This document shows, piece by piece, positions 15,954 to 24,887 of a stretch of 64,000 nt of DNA (the stretch's first letter is position 1; each line of letters opens with the position of its first letter). The stretch covers positions 1-64,000 of the forward strand of contig DAONDQ010000003.1 in assembly GCA_035402645.1 (NCBI GenBank), in the 5' to 3' direction. The DNA comes from DAONDQ01 sp035402645 (GTDB lineage: Bacteria; Cloacimonadota; Cloacimonadia; Cloacimonadales; DAONDQ01). The notes beneath the pieces were generated by a model. That model worked only from the letters and a program-made list of their open reading frames with translations. It ran no database searches and was not told the origin of the DNA. The position numbers and the translations under genes are program-made.

Positions 15954-17198
15954 TTATCTCAATTTATTGACCATAATGCGTTTGCTTGGAGTGAGAAATT
16001 CCTCACTTGCCCTACGAATGCTCTGCGTAATCTCATCATTAGAGATATCAAGCAAATGCCCTATCTCATAAATGCGCGTTTTTTCACTACTTTCCAGCCT
16101 TCCATCTAAAAGAGCGATGGGAATCAGCCTTTCAAAGATAATGAACTTCTCTCCGTCATGCAATTCGGCAAAATGTCTGCATATCGCCTCAGTCCGACGC
16201 TTCAGATCGTCCAAATCCCTGAAACTCAGGTAAAGTTCAGGTTGAGTAGTATAGTCTGCAAGCCATTCAAAGAGCATCTTCCATTCTTTTTCCCCCACTT
16301 CGCCGCCTGCCATGGCAAGATAGTAACCTGCTGTTGAGATGAGTTCCACTATCTTCTTGTCTTTTTCCTTCTTGGGATGAATCTCGAGGAGGTTCAGCAG
16401 CTCCATGTTCTGCTCCAGGAGAACTTTCCTGGAAATGGGATTGGGCTGTTTCTGCAATGGGTAAATCTCGGAATTAGAGAAGAGTTCCAGATTCCTGATG
16501 CGAACCAAATGATTGGGATGTGTGGAAACTGTATCGCCCATGGCAATTTCACGTATCTTGTCCAACTGCTTCAGATATTCGTCTACATCGAAGCAGAGAA
16601 TCTCTTCCGATACACCCGATGCAAACTTGAAGAAGCACTTGCCGATCACCTTGATATCAGGCATGGCAAGAAAGCCAATCCTGTCCGATGTGCTCTCCGC
16701 ATATCGCTGCCAACGCATGAAATTCAATGCGATGATGGCTGGAATTTCTTCATTTTCACGATTTGCCAATATCCTGTTCACCACATCCAACTGACTGTGC
16801 TTATAAATCAAATGTCCAATCTCATGCCCTATCACGAACCGCAATTCATCATCACCCAGTAAATTGATGAGAGATGAAGTAAAACAGATCATATGCGGTA
16901 CAATGTTGAAGCCGTTAATGGAAAATGCATTCACTTCCGGTGAAGCCTGGAGATAAAAATCAATATCTTCATGAAAATCGAGAAATTCAGACACTTCCCT
17001 GCATATATCATATAAGCGCGGAGCGATAACCCGATTCAATTTCACAGTGTGAGAAAGCAGATAATTGGTAATATCCTCGAGTTCATCTTTATTATCGAAT
17101 ATGTCATAATAACTCGAAAGAGCAAAATCCTCTTCCAACATTCTTACCAGTTCTGTATCTGCTTCAAAACGCAGGTTCTCATAATTGAATTTCGCCAA
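15954..17198 (-). CDS. M48-family zinc metalloprotease with TerB-like C-terminal domain
   Basis: This 414-residue protein uses a TTG start, with GGAGG a few bases upstream and no better ATG. The M48 domain spans about residues 60-250, with zinc site HEIGH (H125, E126, H129) and the downstream glutamate E168 in YAESTSDRIGF. Residues about 280-405 form an all-helical domain (YLAMAGGEVGEKEWKMLFEWL, IALLDGRLESSEKTRIYEIG) resembling TerB/DjlA-type folds. No signal peptide or membrane helix was seen, unlike HtpX or BepA, so a cytoplasmic protease is inferred. It is the first gene of a three-gene operon. Confidence 0.85.
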   Translation of the reverse strand: MAKFNYENLRFEADTELVRMLEEDFALSSYYDIFDNKDELEDITNYLLSHTVKLNRVIAPRLYDICREVSEFLDFHEDIDFYLQASPEVNAFSINGFNIVPHMICFTSSLINLLGDDELRFVIGHEIGHLIYKHSQLDVVNRILANRENEEIPAIIALNFMRWQRYAESTSDRIGFLAMPDIKVIGKCFFKFASGVSEEILCFDVDEYLKQLDKIREIAMGDTVSTHPNHLVRIRNLELFSNSEIYPLQKQPNPISRKVLLEQNMELLNLLEIHPKKEKDKKIVELISTAGYYLAMAGGEVGEKEWKMLFEWLADYTTQPELYLSFRDLDDLKRRTEAICRHFAELHDGEKFIIFERLIPIALLDGRLESSEKTRIYEIGHLLDISNDEITQSIRRASEEFLTPSKRIMVNKLR

Positions 17199-17595
17199 TC
17201 ATCCTCCAGAAGTCATTTCAAAATGCTCTAAAAAACAGACTTTGCACTTCATGCTATTTCATTGGAATAACTGATTGGATGAGAAAATATGCCATTTCTG
17301 TCAATCGATTTCTTTCATGTTGAGCACTCCATCCCTGCCTACATCAATAAGATGATATGAACACCAAACTAATGAACAATTACCAGGGAACAACCTAAAC
17401 AGGTTTCGATGATTGTTCGGTTATCTTTAGATTATACCTAGCTCATCTTTCATTGATTTCATAACAGACCCTAAGGGACTCTTCTGGACACTTAACTTAT
17501 TTCGTTGACATAAATTCTGGTACTAATTTTGCATCACCTTCCCTATCAGGAAATAATGTGAATGAATAGGTAATAAAATTCGAGGACTCGTTACA
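17199..17595. promoter_or_regulatory. Divergent intergenic region with a TTGACA box
   Basis: This 397-bp gap separates two divergent genes. On the plus strand TTGACA lies at 17505-17510, 85 nt before the nuclease start codon, and TACTAATTTTG follows at 17521-17531. No canonical -10 hexamer at 17 bp was found. No further gene, tRNA or repeat array was recognised. Confidence 0.4.
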
Positions 17596-19026
17596 ATGAA
17601 AAGATTATTCTCTTATCTTACTTTGTTCCTGCTGCTTACAACAGCAATGGCAATAGAAAATACCGCTCAGACACTCCCTCAGCAAACAACTGAAATACAG
17701 CAGATCAGGGATTATTATACTCCAGTACAGGGATTAACGGGAACAGCCCTGAAGACTGGTTTACATAACCTGATCTCGACAAATACATATTCAAGTTACG
17801 ACGGTGCCAAAACCATCATGTTCCAGGATCTCGACAATAATAATGGCGTTGTACGTTGTGTTTACACCGGTCAGGATTTCACCATTACTTCCGATTATAA
17901 CGGTTCTTCAAGTCCCAATACAGAGCATACTTATGCCCAAAGCTGGTTCACAGCTTCTGCCTCTGTTGAGAAAGCTGATTTGCACCATCTCTTCGTTACA
18001 GAATCAACAGTCAATTCTTCCCGTGGAAATCTTCCTTTCGGAAAGGTAATTACTCAAACCACTACCTATTCAACATATAATGGTTATGTAAGTAAGAGAG
18101 GGACGGATTTTAACAGCCAGACAGTCTTTGAACCTGCTGACCAACATAAAGGTGATTGCGCAAGAGCTCTTTTGTATTTTAATGTGAGATATAATGAAAC
18201 CCTCACACAGGCAAGTGTCGACATGCTTCCCGCGTGCCTGCAATGGAACCTGCTGGATCCTCCAACTGCTGCAGAAGTGACCCGAAATACTGCGATCCAG
18301 TCCACTCTGACCAACCGTAATCCATTTGTGGACCATCCTGAATATGTGAATTCCATCTGGTTGGGAACAACCAATAATACGATGCTGAATTTCTCTTCTG
18401 CTTCTGCTTCAGTCGCTGAGAATGTCGGCACCACCCAACTGACCATTCAGATTCTGCATCAGAATGTTTATGCATCCAATGCTCAAGTGTATCTGGTCAG
18501 CGGTAATGCAGCTCATATCGGTAACTTTACTCCTGTTACCATCAACTTTCCGATGAACAGCAGTACTCCGCAAACAGTTACGATCAATGTTACCGATGAT
18601 AACATCGTGGATGGAAATGAAACCTTTGTGTTTGGTATTAAGAACGCTTCCGGTGGTTATTATGCCATTCCCGGTCTGCAAAGCACTTTTACACTGACGG
18701 TTCAGGATGACGATGTTATCGCGAATGATGATAACACTGCTGTTACAGGTATATTTGGAATTCAATCGGTTTACCCAAATCCTTTCAACCCTGAAACCAA
18801 TATCAACTACAATGTGAGCAAGGCTGAACATGTCTCATTGGTCGTTTTTAATGTTAGAGGTCAGAAAGTGAAAACCCTGGCATCTGGTTCCATGGCTTCA
18901 GGCAGCTATGATACCAAGTGGAACGGAACCGATGAAAATGGTACTCCTGTCAGCAATGGCATATATTACCTCAAGATGCGCGAGGGTAATAAGATTTCTT
19001 TGAAAAAGATCGTTTTGATTAAATAA
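17596..19026 (+). CDS. Secreted endonuclease I family nuclease with Calx-beta and FlgD-like module
   Basis: This 476-residue protein has a signal peptide (residues 1-20), then an EndA/NucM-type His-Me-finger nuclease (about 38-255) with the active-site string SPNTEHTYAQSWF (H111) and conserved DLHHLFVTESTVNSSRGNLP and GDCARALLYFNVRY. A Calx-beta-like domain (about 265-375, ending VDGNETFVFGI and LTVQDDD) precedes the C-terminal module (YPNPFNPETNINYNV, GQKVKTL, WNGTDENG, KKIVLIK). It should be a non-specific extracellular nuclease attached to or released from the surface, perhaps for nucleotide scavenging. A tandem paralogue follows. Confidence 0.9.
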   Translation: MKRLFSYLTLFLLLTTAMAIENTAQTLPQQTTEIQQIRDYYTPVQGLTGTALKTGLHNLISTNTYSSYDGAKTIMFQDLDNNNGVVRCVYTGQDFTITSDYNGSSSPNTEHTYAQSWFTASASVEKADLHHLFVTESTVNSSRGNLPFGKVITQTTTYSTYNGYVSKRGTDFNSQTVFEPADQHKGDCARALLYFNVRYNETLTQASVDMLPACLQWNLLDPPTAAEVTRNTAIQSTLTNRNPFVDHPEYVNSIWLGTTNNTMLNFSSASASVAENVGTTQLTIQILHQNVYASNAQVYLVSGNAAHIGNFTPVTINFPMNSSTPQTVTINVTDDNIVDGNETFVFGIKNASGGYYAIPGLQSTFTLTVQDDDVIANDDNTAVTGIFGIQSVYPNPFNPETNINYNVSKAEHVSLVVFNVRGQKVKTLASGSMASGSYDTKWNGTDENGTPVSNGIYYLKMREGNKISLKKIVLIK

Positions 19027-19045
19027 ATAGCAGACAATTTAAGAA

Positions 19046-19075
19046 GGGGTCAGAATGAATCTGACCCTTTTTTTT
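19046..19075 (+). terminator. Rho-independent terminator
   Basis: GGGTCAG (19047-19053) and CTGACCC (19061-19067) form a 7-bp stem with a 7-nt loop, followed by eight T. It lies about 20 nt after the first nuclease gene, so the two tandem nuclease genes are separate transcription units. Confidence 0.85.
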
Positions 19076-19116
19076 ATCCTCGCTTCATGTATTTTTCATC
19101 ATTATGGCATTATTAT

Positions 19117-19146
19117 TTGACAGGTAATATCAACCTGAAATATATT
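19117..19146 (+). promoter_or_regulatory. Promoter of the 1411-residue nuclease gene
   Basis: TTGACA (19117-19122), an 18-bp spacer and TATATT (19141-19146) make the best sigma70-like promoter in the window. It lies directly after the terminator of the upstream gene and about 75 nt before the start codon at 19222. Confidence 0.65.
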
Positions 19147-19221
19147 ATATGTAGTATATTTTGCTCTTGAGAAAGAGTAGTATTTGTTTTTCATAAAATA
19201 TTAACAGCCCAAGGAGAATAA

Positions 19222-22200
19222 ATGAAACATCCGCAAAGCATTATCTTACTATTCCTGACCTTGCTGGTATCCTCTGCATTTGCACTCGATATCAGTAGTG
19301 GAGCCACGATCACGGAAGGCTTCAATGTAATGACTGCCCCGGTTAGCACATTACCAACAGATTGGAGAATTGATAAGATTACGACAGTCCGTACCGTGGG
19401 AACCTATGCTGCAGCAGGCACAGCCACGGAACGAAGCGCCGGCAACAGTATGGCAACCACCGCAGCGAATGGTATCTATAACTTTGGTGCAGGTGATGCA
19501 GCATCAGCAACCGATAGAGCACCGGGATGGTTATCTTCCAGTTCTGCAACCAAAAGCGGAAATCTCTATTTAAGATTAGTCAATGCTGGTTCTTCTTCAA
19601 TTGGAAGTTTCACGATTTCTTATGATGTAGAAAAATATAGGAATGGTACTAATGCAGCCGGTTTCACAATCCAGATGTTCTATTCAACCGATGGATCAAC
19701 TTGGACAAATGCCGGTAGTGATTTCCAGACTGTTTTTCCAGGAGCAGATGCTGATAATGCAGGCTTTACTTCTGCTCCAGGTTCTACGGTATCTGTTTCA
19801 CTCAAACCCCTCACACAACCTTTGACTGCAACGCAAAACATCTATCTTGCATGGAATTACTCTGTTACAAGCGGTTCCACCACCAGTAATTCCCAAGCAT
19901 TGGGAATTGATAATGTGATCATTTCAGCGGTTCCAGCAGGACCTTCTGTACCAACATTGACAACTGTCGCTGTTACAGGCATTACTCAATCATCTGCAAT
20001 CACCGGTGGTAACATCACTTCCAATGGTGGTTCTGATATTAGCTCCAAAGGCGTATGTTGGAATACGACAGGTAATCCTACCATTGCTGATGGCTTAACC
20101 TTTGACGGTACTGGTATTAGCAATTATGTGAGTACCATAGATGGACTGGCACCTTCCACTTTATATTATGTAAAAGCTTATGCAGCCAATGCCATGGGTG
20201 TTGGATATGGTAATGAATTATCATTCACGACCAGCGGAACCACTCCCCCAACCGCACCCGTTGCCTTGGATGCTACGGCCATTACAACGGATTCTTTCAC
20301 TGCCAATTGGAACTCAGTCTCGGATGCCACTTCCTATAGATTGGATGTATCAACATCCGGTACATTTGATGTATTCGTAAGCGGTTACCATGATTTGACA
20401 GTGACAGGACTTTCACAGGCTGTGAGCGGGTTAACCCCAGCCACACCGTTTTACTACAGAGTTCGAGCTGTTAATTCAAATGGAACCAGTGAAAATTCCA
20501 ATGTGATATATGTGCAAACAGCCAATATACCTGTGATACCGGATGCTCCAGTTGCGATTGCAGCCACGGGTCTCGCTTCCACTGGCTTTACTGCCAACTG
20601 GAATGCTTCGAATGGTGCAACCAGCTATCGTTTGGATGTATCAATGTCAGATACATTCGCTTCCTTTGTCACTGGATACCAGGATTTGACTGTAAACGGT
20701 CTTTCACAGACAGTCAGTGGTTTGGCACCTTTATCGGTCTACTTCTACCGTGTTCGTGCGTTTAACGCAGCAGGAACAAGTTTTAATTCGAACCCGATCA
20801 TGGTACAAACAACGGAAGCTGCTTCAACAATCCTCACTGAAGGATTTGAAGGTTCCACGACTGCTGCTCCGCCAGTAGGCTGGACTCTTTCCAGTCCGGG
20901 ATCCTACATCCTTTCGAATGTAGCAAATGCACACGGAGGTACATGCTACGGTGGTTTGAATGCTCTCAATGGATGGATCAGTACACCTCAATTGGATAAT
21001 CCCACTGAAATGACCTTCTGGTGCAGAGCATCGGGAACAACATCCAATTTCACCATATCCATCCAGAATTCGGCTAATGGAACAGATTATACGGATGTAA
21101 CGACTTTTGTAGCCAATGGTACCGATACAGGATCCATTACCAGCACATACACACAGAAATCCGTCAGCCTGAATCTCACAGGAAGTAATTATCTGCGCTG
21201 GTTTGTATCAGTTAGAACCGGTGGAAGTTTCTACTTTGACGATGTAGTGGTCAATGGAGGATCAGTTACCCCAGTCCTGCCTTCCATCCCAGTGGCTTCT
21301 GATGCAAGTTCCATTACGGCAACAAGCTTTACAGCAAATTGGATAGCCTCCACGAATGCATCTTACTATCGCCTGGATGTATCAACTTCGAGTAGTTTCA
21401 ATTCCTTTGTTACCGGATTCAATGATCTGGTTGTTACCGGATTGTCACAAGCCGTCACTGCTTTAGATCCTGAAACATTCTATTATTATCGTGTCCGTGC
21501 AGCAAATACTGTCGGAACAAGCGACAATTCAAATATTGTTCAAGTCTATACAACAAGCAATCCTGTCATTCCAAATGCTCCTGTTGCTACACAGGCAACC
21601 AGTATTTCCGCCATCACATTTACAGCCAATTGGAATGCAGTTACAACTGCAACCGGCTATAGACTCGATGTATCCGCTTCTCCCACTTTCGGTTCCTACA
21701 TCAGCGGGTATCAGGATTTGGCAGTGGATGGAGTTTCCCAGGTAGTCACCGGATTATCTGCTCTTTCTACTTATTATTACAGAGTACGTGCGGTGAATAA
21801 TGCCGGGACAAGTACAAATTCCAACAGCATTTCAGTTACTACTACCAATACTGACCCCTATAACGGATATTACAACCCTGTCGTGGGATTGACCGGGAAT
21901 GCGCTGAAAACAGGTTTAACAAACCTGATCAGCACCAATACCTATAGCAGTTATGATGGTGCGAAACTCATTATGTTCCAGCAGTTGGATAATCATAATG
22001 GTGTGGTAAGATGCGTCTACACAGGGCAGGATTTTTCAATTGCCCCAGATTATAACGGATCATCCAGTCCAAACACGGAGCACACCTATGCTCAAAGCTG
22101 GTTTACAGGTCCTGCTTCCGTGGAGAAGGCTGACCTTCATCACCTCTTCGTCACAGAGTCAACCGTCAATTCTTCACGAGGAAATCTTCCCTTCGGAAAG

Positions 22201-23457
22201 GTGATCACCACCGCAACCACATACGCCAGTTACAATGGATATGTCAGCAAGCGTGGAACTGATTTCAACAGCCAGACAGTGTTTGAACCTGCTGACCAGC
22301 ATAAAGGTGACTGTGCCCGTGCGCTGTTGTACTTTAATGTACGCTATGGTGAATCCTTGACCATAGGGGGAGTTGATCAGCTTCCTGCCTGTATCCAATG
22401 GAATTATCTCGATCCGCCAAATGCGGATGAAATTGCCAGAAATACATTGATCCAGGCAACATTAACCAATCGCAATCCATTCGTTGATCATCCGGAATAT
22501 GTGACTTCCATTTACGTTGGGACAACAAGTAATACGATGCTGAATTTCGATCCTACAGTTTCTTCTGTTTCCGAAAATGTGGGTACGGTTCATCTTTCGG
22601 TACAAATTCAAAATCCGAATGTATATGCTTCCACGGCAACAGTGGTCCTTAAAAGTGGAAATCCAGCCCATATAGGCAACTTCACGCCTGTAACCGTTAC
22701 ATTCCCCATGAACAGCGCCACACCTCAAATAGTGGATATTAACGTTACTGATGACGATATCGTAGATGGTAATGAAACCTTCGTGTTTGAGATACAGAAT
22801 GCTCAAGGGGGTTATTATGCAATACCCGGACTGGCGAATGACTATACTCTGACCGTTGAAGATAATGAAACAGGTATCCAGGTTCCGATTGCCCTGCCCG
22901 CAGTGCAAATGGGCAATACTGCCTTCCTGGCACATTGGGTGGCACCAAACGGAATCACTTCCTTTGCCCTGGATGTTGCTCATGACAATGGTTTTACCAA
23001 CTTCCTCTCAGGATTCAATAACCTGATCGTAAATGATACAACATATTCTGTGACCGGATTGGTAGAGGGACAAACCTATTATTACCGTGTTCGTTCCATC
23101 CTTAACGATGTACAAAGCACAAATTCAAATGTCATTACAATCATACTGACTGGTAATCAAGACCATGTAGTGAATAGTCTTAGAGCCGGTATTGAATCCG
23201 TATATCCCAATCCCTTCAATCCCGAGACAACCATCAAATACAATGTTACAAAACCCGGTGATGTGAGCATTGTTATTTACAATGTCAAAGGACAGAAGGT
23301 TAGGACTCTTGTAGCCGATCATTTGAATTCCGGTTCCTATACTGTGAAATGGGATGGCAATAATGATAAGGGGCAATCCTGCAGCAGCAGCGTTTATTAC
23401 CTGAAGATGCAGGAAGGTAATAAGATATCACTTAAAAAGATCGTTCTAATGAAATAA
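19222..23457 (+). CDS. Giant secreted endonuclease I with FN3 repeats, Calx-beta and FlgD-like module
   Basis: This 1411-residue protein has RBS AAGGAG and a signal peptide (about 1-21). In order it carries a beta-sandwich (about 25-240), several FN3-like domains (about 240-525, 690-880, each with the refrain SFTANWN...YRLDVS...LTVTGLSQAVSGL...YYRVRAVN), an inserted jelly-roll-like segment (about 535-685), the nuclease (about 880-1105, catalytic H954 in SPNTEHTYAQSWF), Calx-beta (about 1115-1225), another FN3-like domain and the sorting module (YPNPFNPETTIKYNV...KKIVLMK). The nuclease-Calx-beta-tail block is closely similar to the preceding gene, so this is a duplication enlarged by FN3 repeats that may bind a surface polymer. 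Confidence 0.9.
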   Translation: MKHPQSIILLFLTLLVSSAFALDISSGATITEGFNVMTAPVSTLPTDWRIDKITTVRTVGTYAAAGTATERSAGNSMATTAANGIYNFGAGDAASATDRAPGWLSSSSATKSGNLYLRLVNAGSSSIGSFTISYDVEKYRNGTNAAGFTIQMFYSTDGSTWTNAGSDFQTVFPGADADNAGFTSAPGSTVSVSLKPLTQPLTATQNIYLAWNYSVTSGSTTSNSQALGIDNVIISAVPAGPSVPTLTTVAVTGITQSSAITGGNITSNGGSDISSKGVCWNTTGNPTIADGLTFDGTGISNYVSTIDGLAPSTLYYVKAYAANAMGVGYGNELSFTTSGTTPPTAPVALDATAITTDSFTANWNSVSDATSYRLDVSTSGTFDVFVSGYHDLTVTGLSQAVSGLTPATPFYYRVRAVNSNGTSENSNVIYVQTANIPVIPDAPVAIAATGLASTGFTANWNASNGATSYRLDVSMSDTFASFVTGYQDLTVNGLSQTVSGLAPLSVYFYRVRAFNAAGTSFNSNPIMVQTTEAASTILTEGFEGSTTAAPPVGWTLSSPGSYILSNVANAHGGTCYGGLNALNGWISTPQLDNPTEMTFWCRASGTTSNFTISIQNSANGTDYTDVTTFVANGTDTGSITSTYTQKSVSLNLTGSNYLRWFVSVRTGGSFYFDDVVVNGGSVTPVLPSIPVASDASSITATSFTANWIASTNASYYRLDVSTSSSFNSFVTGFNDLVVTGLSQAVTALDPETFYYYRVRAANTVGTSDNSNIVQVYTTSNPVIPNAPVATQATSISAITFTANWNAVTTATGYRLDVSASPTFGSYISGYQDLAVDGVSQVVTGLSALSTYYYRVRAVNNAGTSTNSNSISVTTTNTDPYNGYYNPVVGLTGNALKTGLTNLISTNTYSSYDGAKLIMFQQLDNHNGVVRCVYTGQDFSIAPDYNGSSSPNTEHTYAQSWFTGPASVEKADLHHLFVTESTVNSSRGNLPFGKVITTATTYASYNGYVSKRGTDFNSQTVFEPADQHKGDCARALLYFNVRYGESLTIGGVDQLPACIQWNYLDPPNADEIARNTLIQATLTNRNPFVDHPEYVTSIYVGTTSNTMLNFDPTVSSVSENVGTVHLSVQIQNPNVYASTATVVLKSGNPAHIGNFTPVTVTFPMNSATPQIVDINVTDDDIVDGNETFVFEIQNAQGGYYAIPGLANDYTLTVEDNETGIQVPIALPAVQMGNTAFLAHWVAPNGITSFALDVAHDNGFTNFLSGFNNLIVNDTTYSVTGLVEGQTYYYRVRSILNDVQSTNSNVITIILTGNQDHVVNSLRAGIESVYPNPFNPETTIKYNVTKPGDVSIVIYNVKGQKVRTLVADHLNSGSYTVKWDGNNDKGQSCSSSVYYLKMQEGNKISLKKIVLMK

Positions 23458-23473
23458 AGTATATCTATCGAGA

Positions 23474-23504
23474 AAAAGAGGCATGCCAAGCATGCCTCTT
23501 TTTT
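23474..23504 (+). terminator. Rho-independent terminator
   Basis: AAAAGAGGCATG (23474-23485) and CATGCCTCTTTT (23491-23502) form a 12-bp stem with a 5-nt loop and a terminal T-run, 17 nt after the nuclease gene. Confidence 0.88.
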
Positions 23505-23771
23505 GTTGCTATATCAATGGTAGAGACGCCCTATACGGGCGTCTCCTTCAAGATATGGAGTTCAAACATCCTTCGGGACATAGGATGAATTGTGACCAAT
23601 AGGATGTGCGGACTTCATATCGATGATTTATGTCGCCCCTCCGGGGCTCGGTAGGTTTTTGGGTTCCTTTCCTGAGGTTGCGCTTCGCTTCACCTCAGGC
23701 TATGGGATATCGACCTTCCAGGTCTATAAGGAAGGGGAATCAATGACCATTTTGAAGTCCGTATCGCCCCA
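23505..23771. repeat. REP-like repeat cluster
   Basis: Together with the terminator above, this fills the gap after the nuclease gene. It contains a perfect inverted repeat GAGACGCCC..GGGCGTCTC (23523-23545), a GCCCCTCCGGGGC hairpin (23634-23646), and the palindromic CCTGAGGT..ACCTCAGGCTATGGGAT element (23671-23709), which is a variant of the repeat at 308-334, 444-467 and 1784-1810. A short plus-strand frame through it is not a credible gene. Confidence 0.6.
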
Positions 23772-24161
23772 CTATTTATACAGCAGACTCATCATATCCA
23801 TAAGCCAAACATTACGGAAGTTATTACGTGAGACACCGCCGCTACACCAGATCGTTGCCGTATTGTTTTCCTGGTTGAGCTCGATGTAGAAGTAAGCTCC
23901 CCAATGAGCCCATGAAGGGCACATTTTTATATACGCATGCTTATGGGATAATTCCAACAGGAGATAATTCCTTTGCAGACAAATGGTTTTCATGATCTCC
24001 ACGAATTCATCTTCAGTGAGTTTGGTTTCCAGTTTTCTGCTTTTCCATTTCAAGTGCTTTTCCGGATTTCCCTTATTGAACCATGTGAATGAATAGACGA
24101 ACACGGACAATAAGAGAAAAATCAGTATCCATCCTATCTCATACCATAGAGTATAGATCAT
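23772..24161 (-). CDS. Small single-span membrane protein, unknown function
   Basis: This 129-residue protein has a strong RBS (AAGGAGATGGAAT). It has one N-terminal membrane helix (about residues 8-27) and a soluble domain of about 95 residues with the features LETKLTEDEFVEIMKTIC, AYIKMCPSWAHWGAYFYIEL and ATIWCSGGVSRNNF. No family was recognised. It lies between a repeat cluster and the V-ATPase operon, transcribed in the same direction as the operon but after its terminator. Confidence 0.7.
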   Translation of the reverse strand: MIYTLWYEIGWILIFLLLSVFVYSFTWFNKGNPEKHLKWKSRKLETKLTEDEFVEIMKTICLQRNYLLLELSHKHAYIKMCPSWAHWGAYFYIELNQENNTATIWCSGGVSRNNFRNVWLMDMMSLLYK

Positions 24162-24307
24162 ATTCCATCTCCTTGAATCATACTGATATGATCAGTGCAT
24201 TTTAAGTTCCCAAGTTCGATTTAATATGCCTCTATTAGTAGCGTATTTTTCTCATGTAGCGGGTAAAAGCCAATCATGAAAGAAGTGTAGTGTGAATCCG
24301 TGACCTG

Positions 24308-24340
24308 TAAAAAGAAAAGGCGACCGAATGGTCGCCTTTG
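24308..24340 (-). terminator. Terminator of the V-ATPase operon
   Basis: AAAGGCGACC (24316-24325) and GGTCGCCTTT (24330-24339) form a 10-bp stem with a GAAT loop. Read on the minus strand it is followed by TTTTCTTTTT, and it lies about 22 nt beyond the subunit K stop codon. Confidence 0.85.
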
Positions 24341-24361
24341 ATAATAGAAACGCAGTCGCGA

Positions 24362-24856
24362 TTACTTCAGCATGGTGCTGATAAGGAATGCGGTTGCGAA
24401 AGAGATAATTGCGTACAATTCGGGATACACTGCAAGAATCAGTGTCTTACCGAACACATCGTTACCCTGACCAAGGCTGTCGATACCGCAGGAAACGATC
24501 TTCGCCTGCTGAATGGCTGAGAAATAGCAGACCAAACCCACGATGGCACCGGCTGCAAAGATAGCGCATGCATTCAGTAAAGGCATACCAACCATGATTT
24601 TGGCTTTCAGAATGAAGAATGCGCCAAATCCGTACAAACCCTGTGTACCGGGAAGTGCAGAAAGAAGCATGCAGTTACCGAATATTTCATCATTCTTTTT
24701 AATAGCACCGATAGTGGCACTACCACCCATGACTGTACCTGTGGCACTGCCCAATCCGGACAAAGCAACCATCAGGATCATACCTGCCCAAGCAATGAAC
24801 AGCTCGGGAGAAATTCTTGCTACTTGAGTTGCAACAGTTGCGAGAGAATCGACCAT
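24362..24856 (-). CDS. ntpK: V-type ATPase subunit K (proteolipid, c ring)
   Basis: This 164-residue duplicated-hairpin proteolipid has four membrane helices and forms the ion-translocating ring. The first hairpin has Gln in place of the carboxylate (LPGTQGLYGFG) and the second carries the ion-binding Glu E146 (YPELYAI). By alignment, L68, T71, Q72, Q117 and E146 correspond to the five Na+ ligands of Enterococcus hirae NtpK (L61, T64, Q65, Q110, E139), so Na+ coupling is inferred. RBS AGGAGG is 6 nt before the ATG. It is the last gene of the operon and directly precedes the terminator. Confidence 0.96.
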   Translation of the reverse strand: MVDSLATVATQVARISPELFIAWAGMILMVALSGLGSATGTVMGGSATIGAIKKNDEIFGNCMLLSALPGTQGLYGFGAFFILKAKIMVGMPLLNACAIFAAGAIVGLVCYFSAIQQAKIVSCGIDSLGQGNDVFGKTLILAVYPELYAIISFATAFLISTMLK

Positions 24857-24887
24857 TGAGACCTCCTATTTTACTCTTTTGTTTTAT

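Noticed and set aside
16377..16862. 161-codon plus-strand frame opposite the M48 peptidase
   Set aside because: It is the complement of the zinc-protease coding region and has no start signal.
22462..22983. 173-codon minus-strand frame inside the giant nuclease gene
   Set aside because: It is antisense to the Calx-beta and FN3 region of a gene with clear domains; the similar antisense frame in the paralogue at 18409 follows from homology of the sense strand.
23505..23771. Possible CRISPR or insertion-sequence remnant in the repeat cluster
   Set aside because: Repeats are palindromic single elements without regular spacers, and no transposase or cas gene is adjacent.
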